A stretch of 61,199 nt of DNA from Microbacterium sp. (GCF_011620665.1 NZ_WOYQ01000076.1:1-61199); one strand, 5' to 3'. Positions 35,194-43,697 are shown, counted from the first letter of the stretch. Program-made: numbers and translations. Notes: a model not told the origin generated them from the letters alone.

Positions 35194-36628
35194 CGATCGG
35201 CCTTTCCACGGGCAGCGAATAGTGCTGCGAACGGAACGTCGCAGCCACGGCCGCGGCGAGAGTCACTGTACCAACCCGACCCATGAAGATGGTTGCAGCG
35301 AGGACATAGACGGCGGCATCGGGGAGCTCGGCGGTGAGTCCCGTCGACAGCCCGACCGTGCCGAAGCCGGAGATGACGTCGAACAGCACCTGGGCGATGT
35401 CGGCCTGCGTGATCTGAGCGATCGTGATCGTGGAGACGGCCACGATGGTCGACCCCCATGCGACGACAGACAGTGCCACCCGCTGGACGTCGCTCGGGAT
35501 CCGTCGGCCCAAAACCTCGACGCTCTGGCGGCCTCTCGCCTCCGAGAGCACGGAGAGTGCGAGCACCGCGAGCGTCGTCACCTTGATTCCGCCCGCGGTG
35601 GATGCCGACCCGCCGCCGACGAACATGAGCATGGAGCCGAGGACGAGCGATGATCCGTTCAGCTCACCGATGTCGACGACGGCGAACCCGCCCGAACGCG
35701 TCATCGCGGACAGGAAGAACGACTGGAACGTGGTGTCCCACGCATCCATCGAACCGAACGTCTTCGGATTGTTGAACTCGAGCAGGAGGAACACCGCTGC
35801 GCCGCCGACGAACAGTGCCATCGTCGTGATCAGGGTCAGCTTGGCGTGCAGGGGCCAGCGACGCACGCGGAGCTGATGCTTCCACAGGGTGTAGATGACC
35901 GGAAAGCCGATCGACCCGAGAAAGACCCCCGCCATCAACACGGTGAGGAAGAAGTAGTTGTCCGCGAACACCGCGACCCCGCCGACGTTCGGGGTGAAGC
36001 CGGTGTTGGTGAACGACATCGCGGAGTAGTACAGCGACTCCCAGACGGCGGTCAGCGGATGAACGCCGCTCGCCAGCATCGCGGGGTACAGGAGCACGGC
36101 GAGGACGGCCTCGATGACCAAGGTCGACAGTGCAACGGTCGCAAGGAGCTGGCCGACCTCGCCGAGGCGGACGGTCTGGCCCTCGTTGACCGGGCCGCCG
36201 TGGGCCCGCATCGGGTTGCTGTCGCCCGCCGCGATGAGCTTGGCGCGCAGGCCCAGTCGCTTGGAGATCACGAGGCCGAGGATCGAAGCGAGTGTCAGCA
36301 CGCCCATGGCACCGACGTTGACCCCGAGATAGATGACCGCATTGCCGAACGGCGACCAGCTGGTGGCCATGTCGACGGTGGCGAGCCCCGTGACGCAGAT
36401 CGTCGAGACCGCGGTGAAGAGCGCGTCGGCGAAGGGGAGTGGCGTGCCATCGGCAGCCGCGATCGGCAACGAGAGCAGAGCGGTGAAGATCAGGATGAGC
36501 CCGGCGAAGACCAGGATCGCAAAGCGCGAGGGCGACGCTGTCGCGAGCTCGCGCGCACCGCGGCCGAAGCGACCCAGAGTGATCCCCAGGGCCTGGCGGG
36601 CACGCGCACCGACGGTGTCGCCCGTCAT
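35186..36628 (-). CDS. TrkH/KtrB potassium channel subunit
   Basis: Membrane translocating subunit of a Trk/Ktr potassium uptake system, 480 residues. The four pore loops are visible with their selectivity glycines: FTAVSTICVTGLATVD, YYSAMSFTNTGFTPN, FFLSAMTRSGGFAVVD and VISGFGTVGLSTGLT. KxxxK-type linkers and M2 segments separate them. AAAGGGG lies before ATG 36628. It pairs with the overlapping RCK protein gene. The divergent ArsR-type gene is 67 bp away. Confidence 0.93.
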   Translation of the reverse strand: MTGDTVGARARQALGITLGRFGRGARELATASPSRFAILVFAGLILIFTALLSLPIAAADGTPLPFADALFTAVSTICVTGLATVDMATSWSPFGNAVIYLGVNVGAMGVLTLASILGLVISKRLGLRAKLIAAGDSNPMRAHGGPVNEGQTVRLGEVGQLLATVALSTLVIEAVLAVLLYPAMLASGVHPLTAVWESLYYSAMSFTNTGFTPNVGGVAVFADNYFFLTVLMAGVFLGSIGFPVIYTLWKHQLRVRRWPLHAKLTLITTMALFVGGAAVFLLLEFNNPKTFGSMDAWDTTFQSFFLSAMTRSGGFAVVDIGELNGSSLVLGSMLMFVGGGSASTAGGIKVTTLAVLALSVLSEARGRQSVEVLGRRIPSDVQRVALSVVAWGSTIVAVSTITIAQITQADIAQVLFDVISGFGTVGLSTGLTAELPDAAVYVLAATIFMGRVGTVTLAAAVAATFRSQHYSLPVERPIVG

Positions 36629-36683
36629 GTCACGCCCCTTTCGATCGCGATCGTTGTCATGGTACTCCGGGCGTCGGGCAGAC

Positions 36684-36689
36684 TAACCT
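36684..36689 (+). promoter_or_regulatory. -10 hexamer TAACCT, leaderless arsR-type gene
   Basis: TAACCT, AATGTC, ATG at 36696. Confidence 0.45.
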
Positions 36690-36695
36690 AATGTC

Positions 36696-37103
36696 ATGGC
36701 GGACATCTTCGACGTGATCGCCGACGGTACCCGTCGGGACATTCTCCAGCTCTTGCGTGAACGCGGGAGCAACGGCGCCGGCGGCACGAGCGTCTCGCAC
36801 ATCGTCGCCGAGCTCGGTGTCAGCCAGCCCACCGTCTCGAAGCACCTCAAGGTCCTGCGCGAAGCCGAGCTGGTTTCCGTGCGCGAAGAGGGCCAGCATC
36901 GCTTCTACAGCCTGTCCGCGGCGCCGCTGGATGAAGTCGACGACTGGCTCGTTCCTTTCTTGGAGGACGGCTCCCCTCTGGCGGACGACGGCGCATCGTC
37001 CCTGCCCGATTCGGCTGCACACGCGGCGGAGCTTGTGGGCCGTGCCGCGGCCTCGGCCAAGCACGCGTGGGAGAGCGCGCTGAAGAAGCTGCCCGGTCGG
37101 TGA
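36696..37103 (+). CDS. ArsR-type HTH regulator
   Basis: 135-residue winged-helix repressor of the ArsR superfamily: DVIADGTRRDILQLL, then TSVSHIVAELGVSQPTVSKHLKVLREAELVSVREEGQHRFYSLS, the HTH and wing. The N-terminal ELCVC-type metal motif is absent, so it is probably not metal-responsive. The C-terminus is an Ala-rich helix. It lies divergent from the potassium channel gene; control of that gene is possible but unproven. Confidence 0.85.
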   Translation: MADIFDVIADGTRRDILQLLRERGSNGAGGTSVSHIVAELGVSQPTVSKHLKVLREAELVSVREEGQHRFYSLSAAPLDEVDDWLVPFLEDGSPLADDGASSLPDSAAHAAELVGRAAASAKHAWESALKKLPGR

Positions 37104-37130
37104 GCTCGCAGATCCCATGCGTCCCACAGG

Positions 37131-37160
37131 TTTACACGCGTCTCATGGGCGCTCTAGGCT
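37131..37160 (+). promoter_or_regulatory. Promoter TTTACA-N18-TAGGCT
   Basis: TTTACA (37131-37136) and TAGGCT (37155-37160) with 18-bp spacing. The transcript would start about 37167 and include the GGGGG site for ATG 37197. Confidence 0.5.
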
Positions 37161-37196
37161 ATGACCAGCATCACGGATGGAACCTGGGGGTCGTCG

Positions 37197-37388
37197 ATGT
37201 CGGAGCTCTCTGACGTGCGTTTCTTGACGGTCGCCGAGGTTGCTGACCTCATGCGGGTGTCGAAGATGACCGTTTACCGTCTGGTGCACGCCGGGGAGCT
37301 CCCTGCCGTGCGCTTCGGTCGCAGCTATCGGGTGCCCGAAACGGCGGTCACGGCGGCTCTGCAGCGGCCCATCGCCGACGTCGGCTAG
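37197..37388 (+). CDS. Excisionase-like small HTH protein
   Basis: 63-residue DNA-binding protein of the MerR/excisionase-like HTH_17 type: FLTVAEVADLMRVSKMTVYRLVHAGELPAVRFGRSYRVPETAV. Such proteins next to the bS22 gene are widespread in actinobacterial chromosomes, so this is probably a conserved chromosomal regulator and not a phage excisionase. ATG 37197 is chosen over 37161 because the promoter places transcription start after 37161 and GGGGG sits six bases before 37197. Confidence 0.8.
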   Translation: MSELSDVRFLTVAEVADLMRVSKMTVYRLVHAGELPAVRFGRSYRVPETAVTAALQRPIADVG

Positions 37389-37391
37389 ACT
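37386..37391 (+). promoter_or_regulatory. -10 hexamer TAGACT built on the HTH-gene stop
   Basis: The TAG stop codon forms the first half of TAGACT, which would start the bS22 leader RNA near 37398. Confidence 0.4.
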
Positions 37392-37398
37392 GTCCCGA

Positions 37399-37445
37399 GG
37401 GCATTTCTCGAAACGCCCGATCCCGGACGCGAACGATCCGCGTCC
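37399..37445 (+). promoter_or_regulatory. Two-hairpin leader of the bS22 gene
   Basis: GGGCATTTC / GAAACGCCC (37399-37418) forms a hairpin with one mismatch, and GGACGCG-N7-CGCGTCC (37425-37445) a perfect 7-bp stem. Both sit between the putative -10 and the TTG start. Possible autogenous control by the ribosomal protein is inferred. Confidence 0.45.
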
Positions 37446-37471
37446 AGACCCCTGACATAGTGAGGTTTTCC

Positions 37472-37570
37472 TTGGGTTCTGTCATCAAGAAGCGCCGCAA
37501 GCGCATGGCGAAGAAGAAGCACCGCAAGCTGCTTCGCAAGACTCGCCACCAGCGCCGCAACAAGAAGTAA
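37472..37570 (+). CDS. 30S ribosomal protein bS22-type (AURKAIP1/COX24 domain)
   Basis: 32-residue, extremely basic protein starting MGSVIKKRRKRMAKKKH and ending RHQRRNKK, matching the actinobacterial bS22/AURKAIP1-COX24 protein that sits in the 30S decoding region. It starts at TTG 37472 after GAGGT (37462-37466); the family Met-Gly-Ser-Val start fits this codon exactly. An intrinsic terminator follows, so it forms a single-gene unit with its structured leader. Confidence 0.9.
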   Translation: MGSVIKKRRKRMAKKKHRKLLRKTRHQRRNKK

Positions 37571-37588
37571 ATCGCGGCACGCACACCG

Positions 37589-37629
37589 AACGCCCCCAGA
37601 CCAGGCTGAGTGCCTGTCGAAGGGCGTTT
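37589..37629 (+). terminator. Terminator hairpin after bS22 gene
   Basis: AACGCCC (37589-37595) pairs with GGGCGTT (37622-37628), with an inner CAGGC-N5-GCCTG stem, followed by TTTCG. Confidence 0.6.
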
Positions 37630-37679
37630 CGTGTTCGTGGCCGGCTTGTGGCCAGTCGCCCGGCAGGTCCGGGGGCTGG

Positions 37680-37685
37680 CAGGAT
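37680..37685 (+). promoter_or_regulatory. -10 hexamer CAGGAT, glutaredoxin-like gene
   Basis: CAGGAT, GGATGCC, GTG at 37693. It overlaps the alternative ATG at 37684, arguing for the GTG start. Confidence 0.35.
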
Positions 37686-37692
37686 GGATGCC

Positions 37693-37959
37693 GTGACCAC
37701 ACTCACGATCATCTCCAGGCCCGGTTGCCATCTCTGCGCCGTCGCGCATGAGATCGTCGAGCAGGTCGTCGCGGAACTCCCGGAGGATGACGTCGACGTC
37801 GAGGAGTTCTCCATCCTCGATGATCCGGGCCTCTACGACCTCTGGTGGGACAAGATTCCCGTCGTGCTGGTCGATGGGCACCTCCACGCGCAGTGGCGGC
37901 TGTCGCCGGATCGGCTCCGTGCCGCGTTGATCGCTGCGCCCGGGGAGGGACGCTCGTGA
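37693..37959 (+). CDS. Glutaredoxin-like protein (DUF836)
   Basis: 88-residue thioredoxin-fold protein with an N-terminal strand and CxxC: TIISRPGCHLC, Cys12 and Cys15. IPVVLVDGHLHAQWRLSPDRLRAAL carries the cis-Pro segment expected before the last strand. It probably acts as a small cytoplasmic thiol reductant or redox partner; the client is unknown. The start could instead be ATG 37684. Its TGA overlaps the GTG of the next gene. Confidence 0.8.
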   Translation: MTTLTIISRPGCHLCAVAHEIVEQVVAELPEDDVDVEEFSILDDPGLYDLWWDKIPVVLVDGHLHAQWRLSPDRLRAALIAAPGEGRS

Positions 37960-38258
37960 GCATTCGGCATGTCGTCACCTGGACGATGGCCGGCCCCGAC
38001 CTCCGCACCCGCACAGCGCATGCTGCCGAGGTTGCCGAGCGTCTACGGGCTCTTGACGGCGTGGTCGAGTCGATTCGATCACTGTCGGTGGGCGTCAACG
38101 CGCTCGAGATCGACGGCAATGCCGATGTCGCCCTCGTCGCTGATTTCGATGATGCGGCCGGTCTCGCGGCCTATCAGACCCACCCTGCCCATCAGGCGGT
38201 CGCGGGTTTCGTCCGCAGTGTCACCGCTTCTCGCTCCGCCGTCGACCTCGAGATCTGA
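37956..38258 (+). CDS. Dabb (stress-responsive alpha/beta barrel) protein
   Basis: 100-residue ferredoxin-like dimeric alpha/beta-barrel (Dabb) domain: IRHVVTWTM at the start, ALDGVVESIRSLSVGVN, DVALVADFDDAAGLAAYQTHPAHQAVAGFV at the end. The function is unknown. GTG 37956 overlaps the preceding stop by GTGA, with GGGAGGGA upstream, so the two genes are coupled. It ends 2 bp from the convergent ABC ATPase gene. Confidence 0.85.
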   Translation: MSIRHVVTWTMAGPDLRTRTAHAAEVAERLRALDGVVESIRSLSVGVNALEIDGNADVALVADFDDAAGLAAYQTHPAHQAVAGFVRSVTASRSAVDLEI

Positions 38259-38260
38259 CC

Positions 38261-39364
38261 TCACGGCGCGGGCCGCACCGTTGCGGCGATCGGGGCGAGG
38301 GCGAGGTGGACGACATCGTCGTATTCGACGCGCTCGTGCGGACCGTGCTGCACCCGGACCAGGCTTCCGTCTTCGGTGCGCACGAGAGTGCGTCGGAAGC
38401 TGCCGAGGAAGGTGCTCTCCTGCACGACGGCGGGCATGCCCCCGTCGGTCTCGCCGACGAGCCGCACATTCTCCGGTCTGAGCAGAACCTGGACCGGCCC
38501 GTGCGCGGGGTCGCCGAGGATCGGAATCCGGTCATCCCACACCCGGACAGTCGTTCCTTCCGCGACCCCGGAGACGACACTGGACAGTCCGATGAACGCT
38601 GCGACCGTCGAACTGGCCGGGCGGAGGTAGAGCTCCTCCGGGGCGCCGATCTGCTCGATGCGACCGGAATCCATCACCGCGATGCGGTCCGAGACCGCAA
38701 GCGCCTCTTCCTGGTCGTGGGTGACGAAGATCGTCGTGATGCCCAATCGCAGCTGGATGCGGCGGATCTCGTCGCGCAGTTGGACGCGCACCTTGGCGTC
38801 CAGGGCCGACAGCGGCTCATCCAGCAGCAGGACGCGCGGCTCGGTGACGAGGGCTCGCGCAAGGGCTACTCGCTGCTGCTGGCCGCCGGAGAGCTGATGA
38901 GGGTATCGATCCTCCATGTCCCCGAGGCCCACGAGGTCGAGCGCGTCGGCGGCGCGTGTCGCCGCAGCCTTCGGAGCTACCCGGCGCCGGCGGAGGCCGA
39001 AGGCGACATTGTCGATCACACGCAGGTGGGGGAACAGCGAGTAGGACTGGAACACCATGCCGATGTCGCGGCGGTTGGTCGGTATGCGGGAGACGTCGGC
39101 TCCGCCGAAGAAGACGGCGCCGACGGAGGCGGATTCGAGCCCCGCGATGATCCGCAGCAGCGTCGTCTTGCCGCAGCCCGATGGGCCCAGCAGCGAGACG
39201 AACTCTCCAGGCTTGACGTCGAGATCGACGCCGTGGAGCACCCGCGTCGTGCCGAAGTCCTTCGCGATTCCTGTGAGGCGCACGCTCGTGCCCTCGCCGG
39301 GAGTGTGGAGCAGGATGTTGTCGGATGTTCGCGGCAGCGGCCGCGGCACGGTCTCGGCGGTCAT
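38261..39364 (-). CDS. ABC importer ATPase (PotA/FbpC type)
   Basis: 367-residue ATPase of an importer. Walker A GPSGCGKTT is at 60-68, then the Q-loop VFQSYSLFPHL, the signature LSGGQQQRVALARAL, Walker B LLLDEPLSALD and switch His (FVTHDQEEA). The C-terminal TOBE-type domain (about 280-367) includes VQVLLRPENVRLVG. This form serves iron, polyamine, thiamine or phosphonate importers. ATG 39364 overlaps the permease stop (ATGA). It is the last gene of the four-gene operon. Confidence 0.92.
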   Translation of the reverse strand: MTAETVPRPLPRTSDNILLHTPGEGTSVRLTGIAKDFGTTRVLHGVDLDVKPGEFVSLLGPSGCGKTTLLRIIAGLESASVGAVFFGGADVSRIPTNRRDIGMVFQSYSLFPHLRVIDNVAFGLRRRRVAPKAAATRAADALDLVGLGDMEDRYPHQLSGGQQQRVALARALVTEPRVLLLDEPLSALDAKVRVQLRDEIRRIQLRLGITTIFVTHDQEEALAVSDRIAVMDSGRIEQIGAPEELYLRPASSTVAAFIGLSSVVSGVAEGTTVRVWDDRIPILGDPAHGPVQVLLRPENVRLVGETDGGMPAVVQESTFLGSFRRTLVRTEDGSLVRVQHGPHERVEYDDVVHLALAPIAATVRPAP

Positions 39365-40167
39365 GACGGGTTCCTTCCGGTGCGCGGGCGCCCCGCGACG
39401 GCGATCGTGATGAGGAGGAGGAAGACGAGGCCGAGCGCCAGCAGAGTGAAGATGGCGGGCGCATAGGCGTCGCTCTTGCCGACGACGACCATGGCAGTCT
39501 GGAACACCTGGCGATTGAGGAGGGAAGCGATCGTGAACTCGCCCAGCACCACGGCGACCGAGATCAGCGATGCCGCCAGAAGGCCCGGGCGCAGATTCGG
39601 CGCGAGTACCCGCAAGACGACCGTGATCCAGCTCGCGCCGAGAGACCGCGCCGCCTCGGCGAGCGTGCGCATGTCGACTGCGTCGATCGACGCCTGGATC
39701 GCACGATAGGCGAACGGCAGCACGGTGATGCCGTACGCGAACGCGAGCGTCCAGGCCCCCGTGCCGAGGGTGCGCCCGATCTGGAGATAGATCGGCGAAA
39801 GCCCGACCACCAGGACGATCGCCGGGATTGTGATCGGGAGCAGCACCACGAACTCGAACGCGGGCAGGAGCCGCGCGAACCGCAGATTGACCAGGATCAT
39901 CGTGGGCGCCAAGAGCAGCAGCACGATCCCGACCGTCACGACGGCGAGGGTCAGGGAATTGCCGAGTCCCACCCAGATCGGGCCGTAGAGTCGCGCCCCC
40001 GCGGGGGAGAGGACGGCAGCCCACCGGTCGAGCGTGACTCCCCCGTCATCCGCGCGCAGCGTGTAGAGCAGTGTCGAGACCAACGGGACGGCGAACAGGA
40101 CGCCGATGACGATTCCGATCGCCAGGCGAGTCACGCGGGAGGGCTCGATGCCGCGAGTCGCGCTCAT
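39361..40167 (-). CDS. ABC importer permease 2
   Basis: 268-residue inner-membrane permease with about six helices. The cytoplasmic coupling (EAA) loop is AEAARSLGASWITVVLRVLAPNLRPGL. ATG 40167 overlaps the stop of the first permease (ATGA), and its own stop overlaps the ATPase start. Confidence 0.9.
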   Translation of the reverse strand: MSATRGIEPSRVTRLAIGIVIGVLFAVPLVSTLLYTLRADDGGVTLDRWAAVLSPAGARLYGPIWVGLGNSLTLAVVTVGIVLLLLAPTMILVNLRFARLLPAFEFVVLLPITIPAIVLVVGLSPIYLQIGRTLGTGAWTLAFAYGITVLPFAYRAIQASIDAVDMRTLAEAARSLGASWITVVLRVLAPNLRPGLLAASLISVAVVLGEFTIASLLNRQVFQTAMVVVGKSDAYAPAIFTLLALGLVFLLLITIAVAGRPRTGRNPS

Positions 40168-41072
40168 GCGCGCCACCGCGCGGCGCGGCGCTGCACCACG
40201 GAGTAGGCCCACATCACGACGGCGACCACCACGATCATGCCGGCAGCCAGGGCACCGGCCAGGTTCTCACGGCCGAGCACGGTCTCGCTCGTCAGCGCGG
40301 TCCGAATCTGCAACGGCACGATCTGGGAGCCCTGACTGGCCAGAGCGGCGGCGGTCGCGTATGAGGAGAAGGCGTTCGCGAACAGCAGCAGTGTGCTGGC
40401 CAGAAACGCCGGTGCGAGCACGGGGAACCCGATGTGCAGCCAGAAGCTCGCGCGTGTCCCCCCGAGGGTGAGGTTCGCCTCGGCCCACTGCGTCTTGAGC
40501 GATGCGAGAGCCGGCATGAAGGTGATGATCATCAAGGGAACCTGGAAGTAGATGTACGGCAGGATCAGCCCGGTGATCTCGTAGATCCACGGGCCGTCGG
40601 CGAAGATGTCGATCCCGAACGTGTCCTTCAGCAGCAGTGTCACGACACCGCGCAGACCGATCGTGGCGACGAACGCGAAAGCCAGCATGACCCCGCCGAA
40701 CTGGGCGAGCACTCCCGAAGCGGCATCGACGGCGGTGCGCACGGGCCCTCCCTCGGCGAGGCCGAGCATCGCGTAGCAGACCAGGGCGCCCAGGACAGCG
40801 CCGACCAGCGAGGTCAGCAGCGAGAGCCCGATGGAGTTCAGGAACGTCTGAGCGACCACGGGCTCGGTCAGCGCGGTGAAGTTGTCCCACGTGAATGCGC
40901 CCTCGCCGTCGAAGAGTCCCGAACCGATCGCCAGGACCGTGGGCAGCGCGAGGAAGATCACGACGTACGCGGCGAAGGGCGCCAATCCGACAGCGGGAAG
41001 GATGCCGGCCCAGCCGACACGCCGGGCCCGAGCATGGAGCTCGGGCCCGGCGTGAGCGGAGGATGAGGTCAC
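40164..41072 (-). CDS. ABC importer permease 1
   Basis: 302-residue permease, about six helices, EAA loop WAEANLTLGGTRASFWLHIGFPVLAPAFLAS. GTG 41072 overlaps the TGA of the binding-protein gene (GTGA). The FbpB/PotB-like form matches the ATPase class. Confidence 0.9.
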   Translation of the reverse strand: MTSSSAHAGPELHARARRVGWAGILPAVGLAPFAAYVVIFLALPTVLAIGSGLFDGEGAFTWDNFTALTEPVVAQTFLNSIGLSLLTSLVGAVLGALVCYAMLGLAEGGPVRTAVDAASGVLAQFGGVMLAFAFVATIGLRGVVTLLLKDTFGIDIFADGPWIYEITGLILPYIYFQVPLMIITFMPALASLKTQWAEANLTLGGTRASFWLHIGFPVLAPAFLASTLLLFANAFSSYATAAALASQGSQIVPLQIRTALTSETVLGRENLAGALAAGMIVVVAVVMWAYSVVQRRAARWRA

Positions 41073-42202
41073 TGGACCGCCGCGGCCCACTTCTCGCCGA
41101 GAAGCGTGCCGGCCGCCGTGCTCTGCTCCTCTGACGGGACGACCGTGGTCTCGGGCACGGCGGGGAGGGCGTCGGCGAGAGCCTGGTCGATCGTGCCGGC
41201 ATCCGTCATCGCCTGCATCCGGACCGGACGCGCACCGCCCTTGAGCCAGAGGTTCTGCACCTCGTCGCTGTAGAGGAACTCCTGCCACAGGCGGGCGGCC
41301 GCCGGGTGCGGGGCGTCCTTGTTGATCGCCTGGTTGTAGTAGCCGGCATAGCCGGTGCCCGGCAGCACGACGACCTTCCAGTCGGCGTTGGCGTCCGTGT
41401 GCGCCGCGTTCAGGTAGTCCCAGTCGAAGACGACGGGGGTCTCGCCGCTCGAGACAGTGGCGCTGGTCACGTCGACCTTGAGCATGTTGCCCGCAGCGTT
41501 CAGCTGAGAGAAGAAGTCGATGCCGGGTGTGTAGTCATCCAGGGTTCCGCCCGACTGGACGGTCGCGAGTCCGACGGCGGCGAAAGCCGCTCCCGCCTGC
41601 GTGGGGTCGCCGTTGATCGCGACGGCAGCCGTGTAGTCGGATCCGAGGAGGTCCTCGAGGCTCGCGGGAGCGGGGTACTTCGCCGAGTCGTAGCCGATCG
41701 ACATGTATCCGCCGTAGTCGCCGACGAACAGCCCGGTCGGCTCCTTGAGCGCGTCGGGAATCTCGCTCCAGGTCTGAACCTTGTAGGGCGCGAATCCGTC
41801 GGTGTTCTGCAGAGCGACCGTCAGGCCGAGGTCGAAGACATCCGGTGCGGTATCGAGCCCGGCATTGGCCTCGGCGGCCTGGATTTCTTCGGCCGAGGAG
41901 ATGTCGGGAGACTGCTCCTCGACGGTGATCTCGGGGTAGGTCTCAGCGAACAGATCGATGATCTCGCCGTAGTTGGCCCAGTCCCGTGGCAGCGCGATCA
42001 CGTTGAGCTTGCCCTCGGCCTTCGCCGCCGCCTCCAAGTCGGCGAAGGTGCCGAAGTCGGCCAGGCTGGTGGCCGTGGCGGCATCGGCTCCGCCCGACCC
42101 CGACGGGGCGGACACGTCGGATGCACCGCTGCACGCGGCCAGAGAAAGAGCGGTGACGGCGGCCAGCGTGAAGACGCCGGCGCGGCGAAGAGTGCGGGAC
42201 AT
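41069..42202 (-). CDS. ABC importer solute-binding lipoprotein
   Basis: 377-residue binding protein with a lipoprotein signal: Arg-rich start, hydrophobic core and lipobox LAAC (Cys24). The mature protein is a periplasmic-type type II binder (ADTIxxx-like domain) with GYMSIGYDSAKYPAPASLEDLLG and PHPAAARLWQEFLYSDEVQNLWLKGGARPVR, as in the spermidine/iron/2-aminoethylphosphonate clusters. No substrate-specific Tyr pair or neighbouring catabolic gene identifies the ligand. AGAGGAA is six bases before ATG 42202. It is the first gene of the operon. Confidence 0.9.
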   Translation of the reverse strand: MSRTLRRAGVFTLAAVTALSLAACSGASDVSAPSGSGGADAATATSLADFGTFADLEAAAKAEGKLNVIALPRDWANYGEIIDLFAETYPEITVEEQSPDISSAEEIQAAEANAGLDTAPDVFDLGLTVALQNTDGFAPYKVQTWSEIPDALKEPTGLFVGDYGGYMSIGYDSAKYPAPASLEDLLGSDYTAAVAINGDPTQAGAAFAAVGLATVQSGGTLDDYTPGIDFFSQLNAAGNMLKVDVTSATVSSGETPVVFDWDYLNAAHTDANADWKVVVLPGTGYAGYYNQAINKDAPHPAAARLWQEFLYSDEVQNLWLKGGARPVRMQAMTDAGTIDQALADALPAVPETTVVPSEEQSTAAGTLLGEKWAAAVQ

Positions 42203-42327
42203 GAATTCCTCTCGAGGTGCGAAGGCCGGCGCGGTTCGGGTGCGCGGGCCCAGTTGAGAGGAACGTACGGGGGTGAATCATCCGGCGGGGTCACCTTGGG
42301 TGAACGGAAGGCATACTCCCGGTGACG

Positions 42328-43683
42328 CTACGGTGCCAGCCGGGTCGGGCCGCGGAAGAGGTATGTCACCTCGCGGATGGAGTCCTGCCCGAGCAGCAGC
42401 ATCAGGACCCGGGCCAGGCCCATGCCGAAGCCGCCGTGCGGCGGTGCGCCGTAGCGGAAGAAGTCGAAGTAGAAATCGAGATGCGCGGGGTCGAGGCCCT
42501 TCTCGCGCGCCTGGACCTCGAGCAGGTCGACACGGTGCTCGCGCTGTGCGCCGGTCGTGATCTCGACGCCGTTGTAGAGGAGGTCGTAGCTTTTCGTCAG
42601 CCCGGTCTCGGGGTCGCGCATGTGATAAAACGCGCGGATCTCGGGGTGGTAGTCGGTGATGAAGACGAACTCGTGACCATAGGTCTCCTGCACGTGTGCG
42701 CAGATCTGACGTTCGCCCTCCGGGTCGAGATCACCGTCGGTCCGGGGGATCTCGTAGCCGCGGGCCGCGACGATCTCGCGCGCCTCGGCCAGCGGGATCC
42801 GCGGAAACGGGATCTGCGGCACGACGACGTCGAGGCCGAACAGCTCGCGGATCTCGGAGCCGTGCTTGTCGGCGACGGCCTTGATCGCGGTGTGCAAGAG
42901 TTCCTCCTGCATCGCCGCGACGTCTTCGTGCGAGTCGATCCAGCTGATCTCAGCATCCACCGATGTGAACTCGGTCGCATGCCGCGATGTGAACGACGGG
43001 TCGGCGCGATACACGTCGCCGATCTCGAAGATCTTGCCGAAGCCGGCCGATTGCGCCATCTGCTTGAAGAACTGCGGACTCTGCGCGAGATAGGCGGTCT
43101 TGTCCTCGAAGTAGGGAACCTCGAACAGCTCGGCATTGGATTCGGAGGCGGAAGCCATCAGCTTCGGCGAGTGGATCTCGATGTAGTCGCGCTCGATCCA
43201 GTACGAGCGCATCGCGTGCTCGAGCGTCGTCTGCACGCGGAAGATGAGGTTGTTGCGCCGCTGGCGGAGGTCGAGGAACCGCCAGTCCATGCGCTTGTCC
43301 AGACCGCTGTCGGGCGCGATCGGCGTCTCGGCGAGAGCGGCTGCCGCGATCTCGAGTCCCACGATCTTGATCTCCACGCCGCCGAGCTTGACGCGCTCAT
43401 CGTGCTTGAGCTCGCCGGTGACGGTGAGGAAGGTGCCGGTGGACAGCTCAGAGATGAGAGAGGTGAGCTCGAGCGCAGCGGCCCTCTCGGCAGACTCATC
43501 GACCGCAGACGCCTCCGGGTCGGGGCGCGTCGCGGGGTTCACCAGCTGCACGTCGCCGGTCTCATCGCGCAGGATGACGAACTGCACCTTCTTCTGGTCG
43601 CGGACGGTCTCCACCCATCCGGACACCGAGACGGGTCCGTCCGCACGGGTCTGCAGCTGGTTCACCAGAACGCGTTCACTCAC
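42328..43683 (-). CDS. aspS: Aspartate-tRNA ligase, archaeal type
   Basis: Class II synthetase of 451 residues, the short archaeal/eukaryal-type AspRS that lacks the bacterial GAD insert. Such forms usually charge both tRNA-Asp and tRNA-Asn, the latter then amidated by GatCAB. The N-terminal OB domain is SVSGWVETVRDQKKVQFVILRD. The catalytic core has RFLDLRQRRN (motif 1 region), FEIGDVYRADPSFTSRHATEF (motif 2) and GAPPHGGFGMGLARVLMLLL (motif 3). The start is GTG 43683 with TAGACT eight bases upstream. Whether it is non-discriminating is inferred from type. Confidence 0.93.
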   Translation of the reverse strand: MSERVLVNQLQTRADGPVSVSGWVETVRDQKKVQFVILRDETGDVQLVNPATRPDPEASAVDESAERAAALELTSLISELSTGTFLTVTGELKHDERVKLGGVEIKIVGLEIAAAALAETPIAPDSGLDKRMDWRFLDLRQRRNNLIFRVQTTLEHAMRSYWIERDYIEIHSPKLMASASESNAELFEVPYFEDKTAYLAQSPQFFKQMAQSAGFGKIFEIGDVYRADPSFTSRHATEFTSVDAEISWIDSHEDVAAMQEELLHTAIKAVADKHGSEIRELFGLDVVVPQIPFPRIPLAEAREIVAARGYEIPRTDGDLDPEGERQICAHVQETYGHEFVFITDYHPEIRAFYHMRDPETGLTKSYDLLYNGVEITTGAQREHRVDLLEVQAREKGLDPAHLDFYFDFFRYGAPPHGGFGMGLARVLMLLLGQDSIREVTYLFRGPTRLAP

Positions 43684-43691
43684 GAGAGACG

Positions 43692-43697
43692 AGTCTA
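43692..43697 (-). promoter_or_regulatory. -10 hexamer TAGACT for aspS
   Basis: Minus-strand TAGACT, eight bases (CGTCTCTC), GTG at 43683. No ribosome site is present. Confidence 0.45.

Noticed and set aside
37197..37388. Phage excisionase marking a prophage or attachment site
   Set aside because: No integrase, phage gene or tRNA is nearby; this HTH protein next to bS22 is a common chromosomal arrangement.
38261..40024. Possible fusion of the ABC ATPase with an upstream domain (587 codons)
   Set aside because: The upstream part is permease coding sequence read out of frame; ATG 39364 overlaps the permease stop and starts the true ATPase.
42203..42327. T-box or tRNA near aspS
   Set aside because: No cloverleaf or T-box core was found here or elsewhere in the window's gaps.
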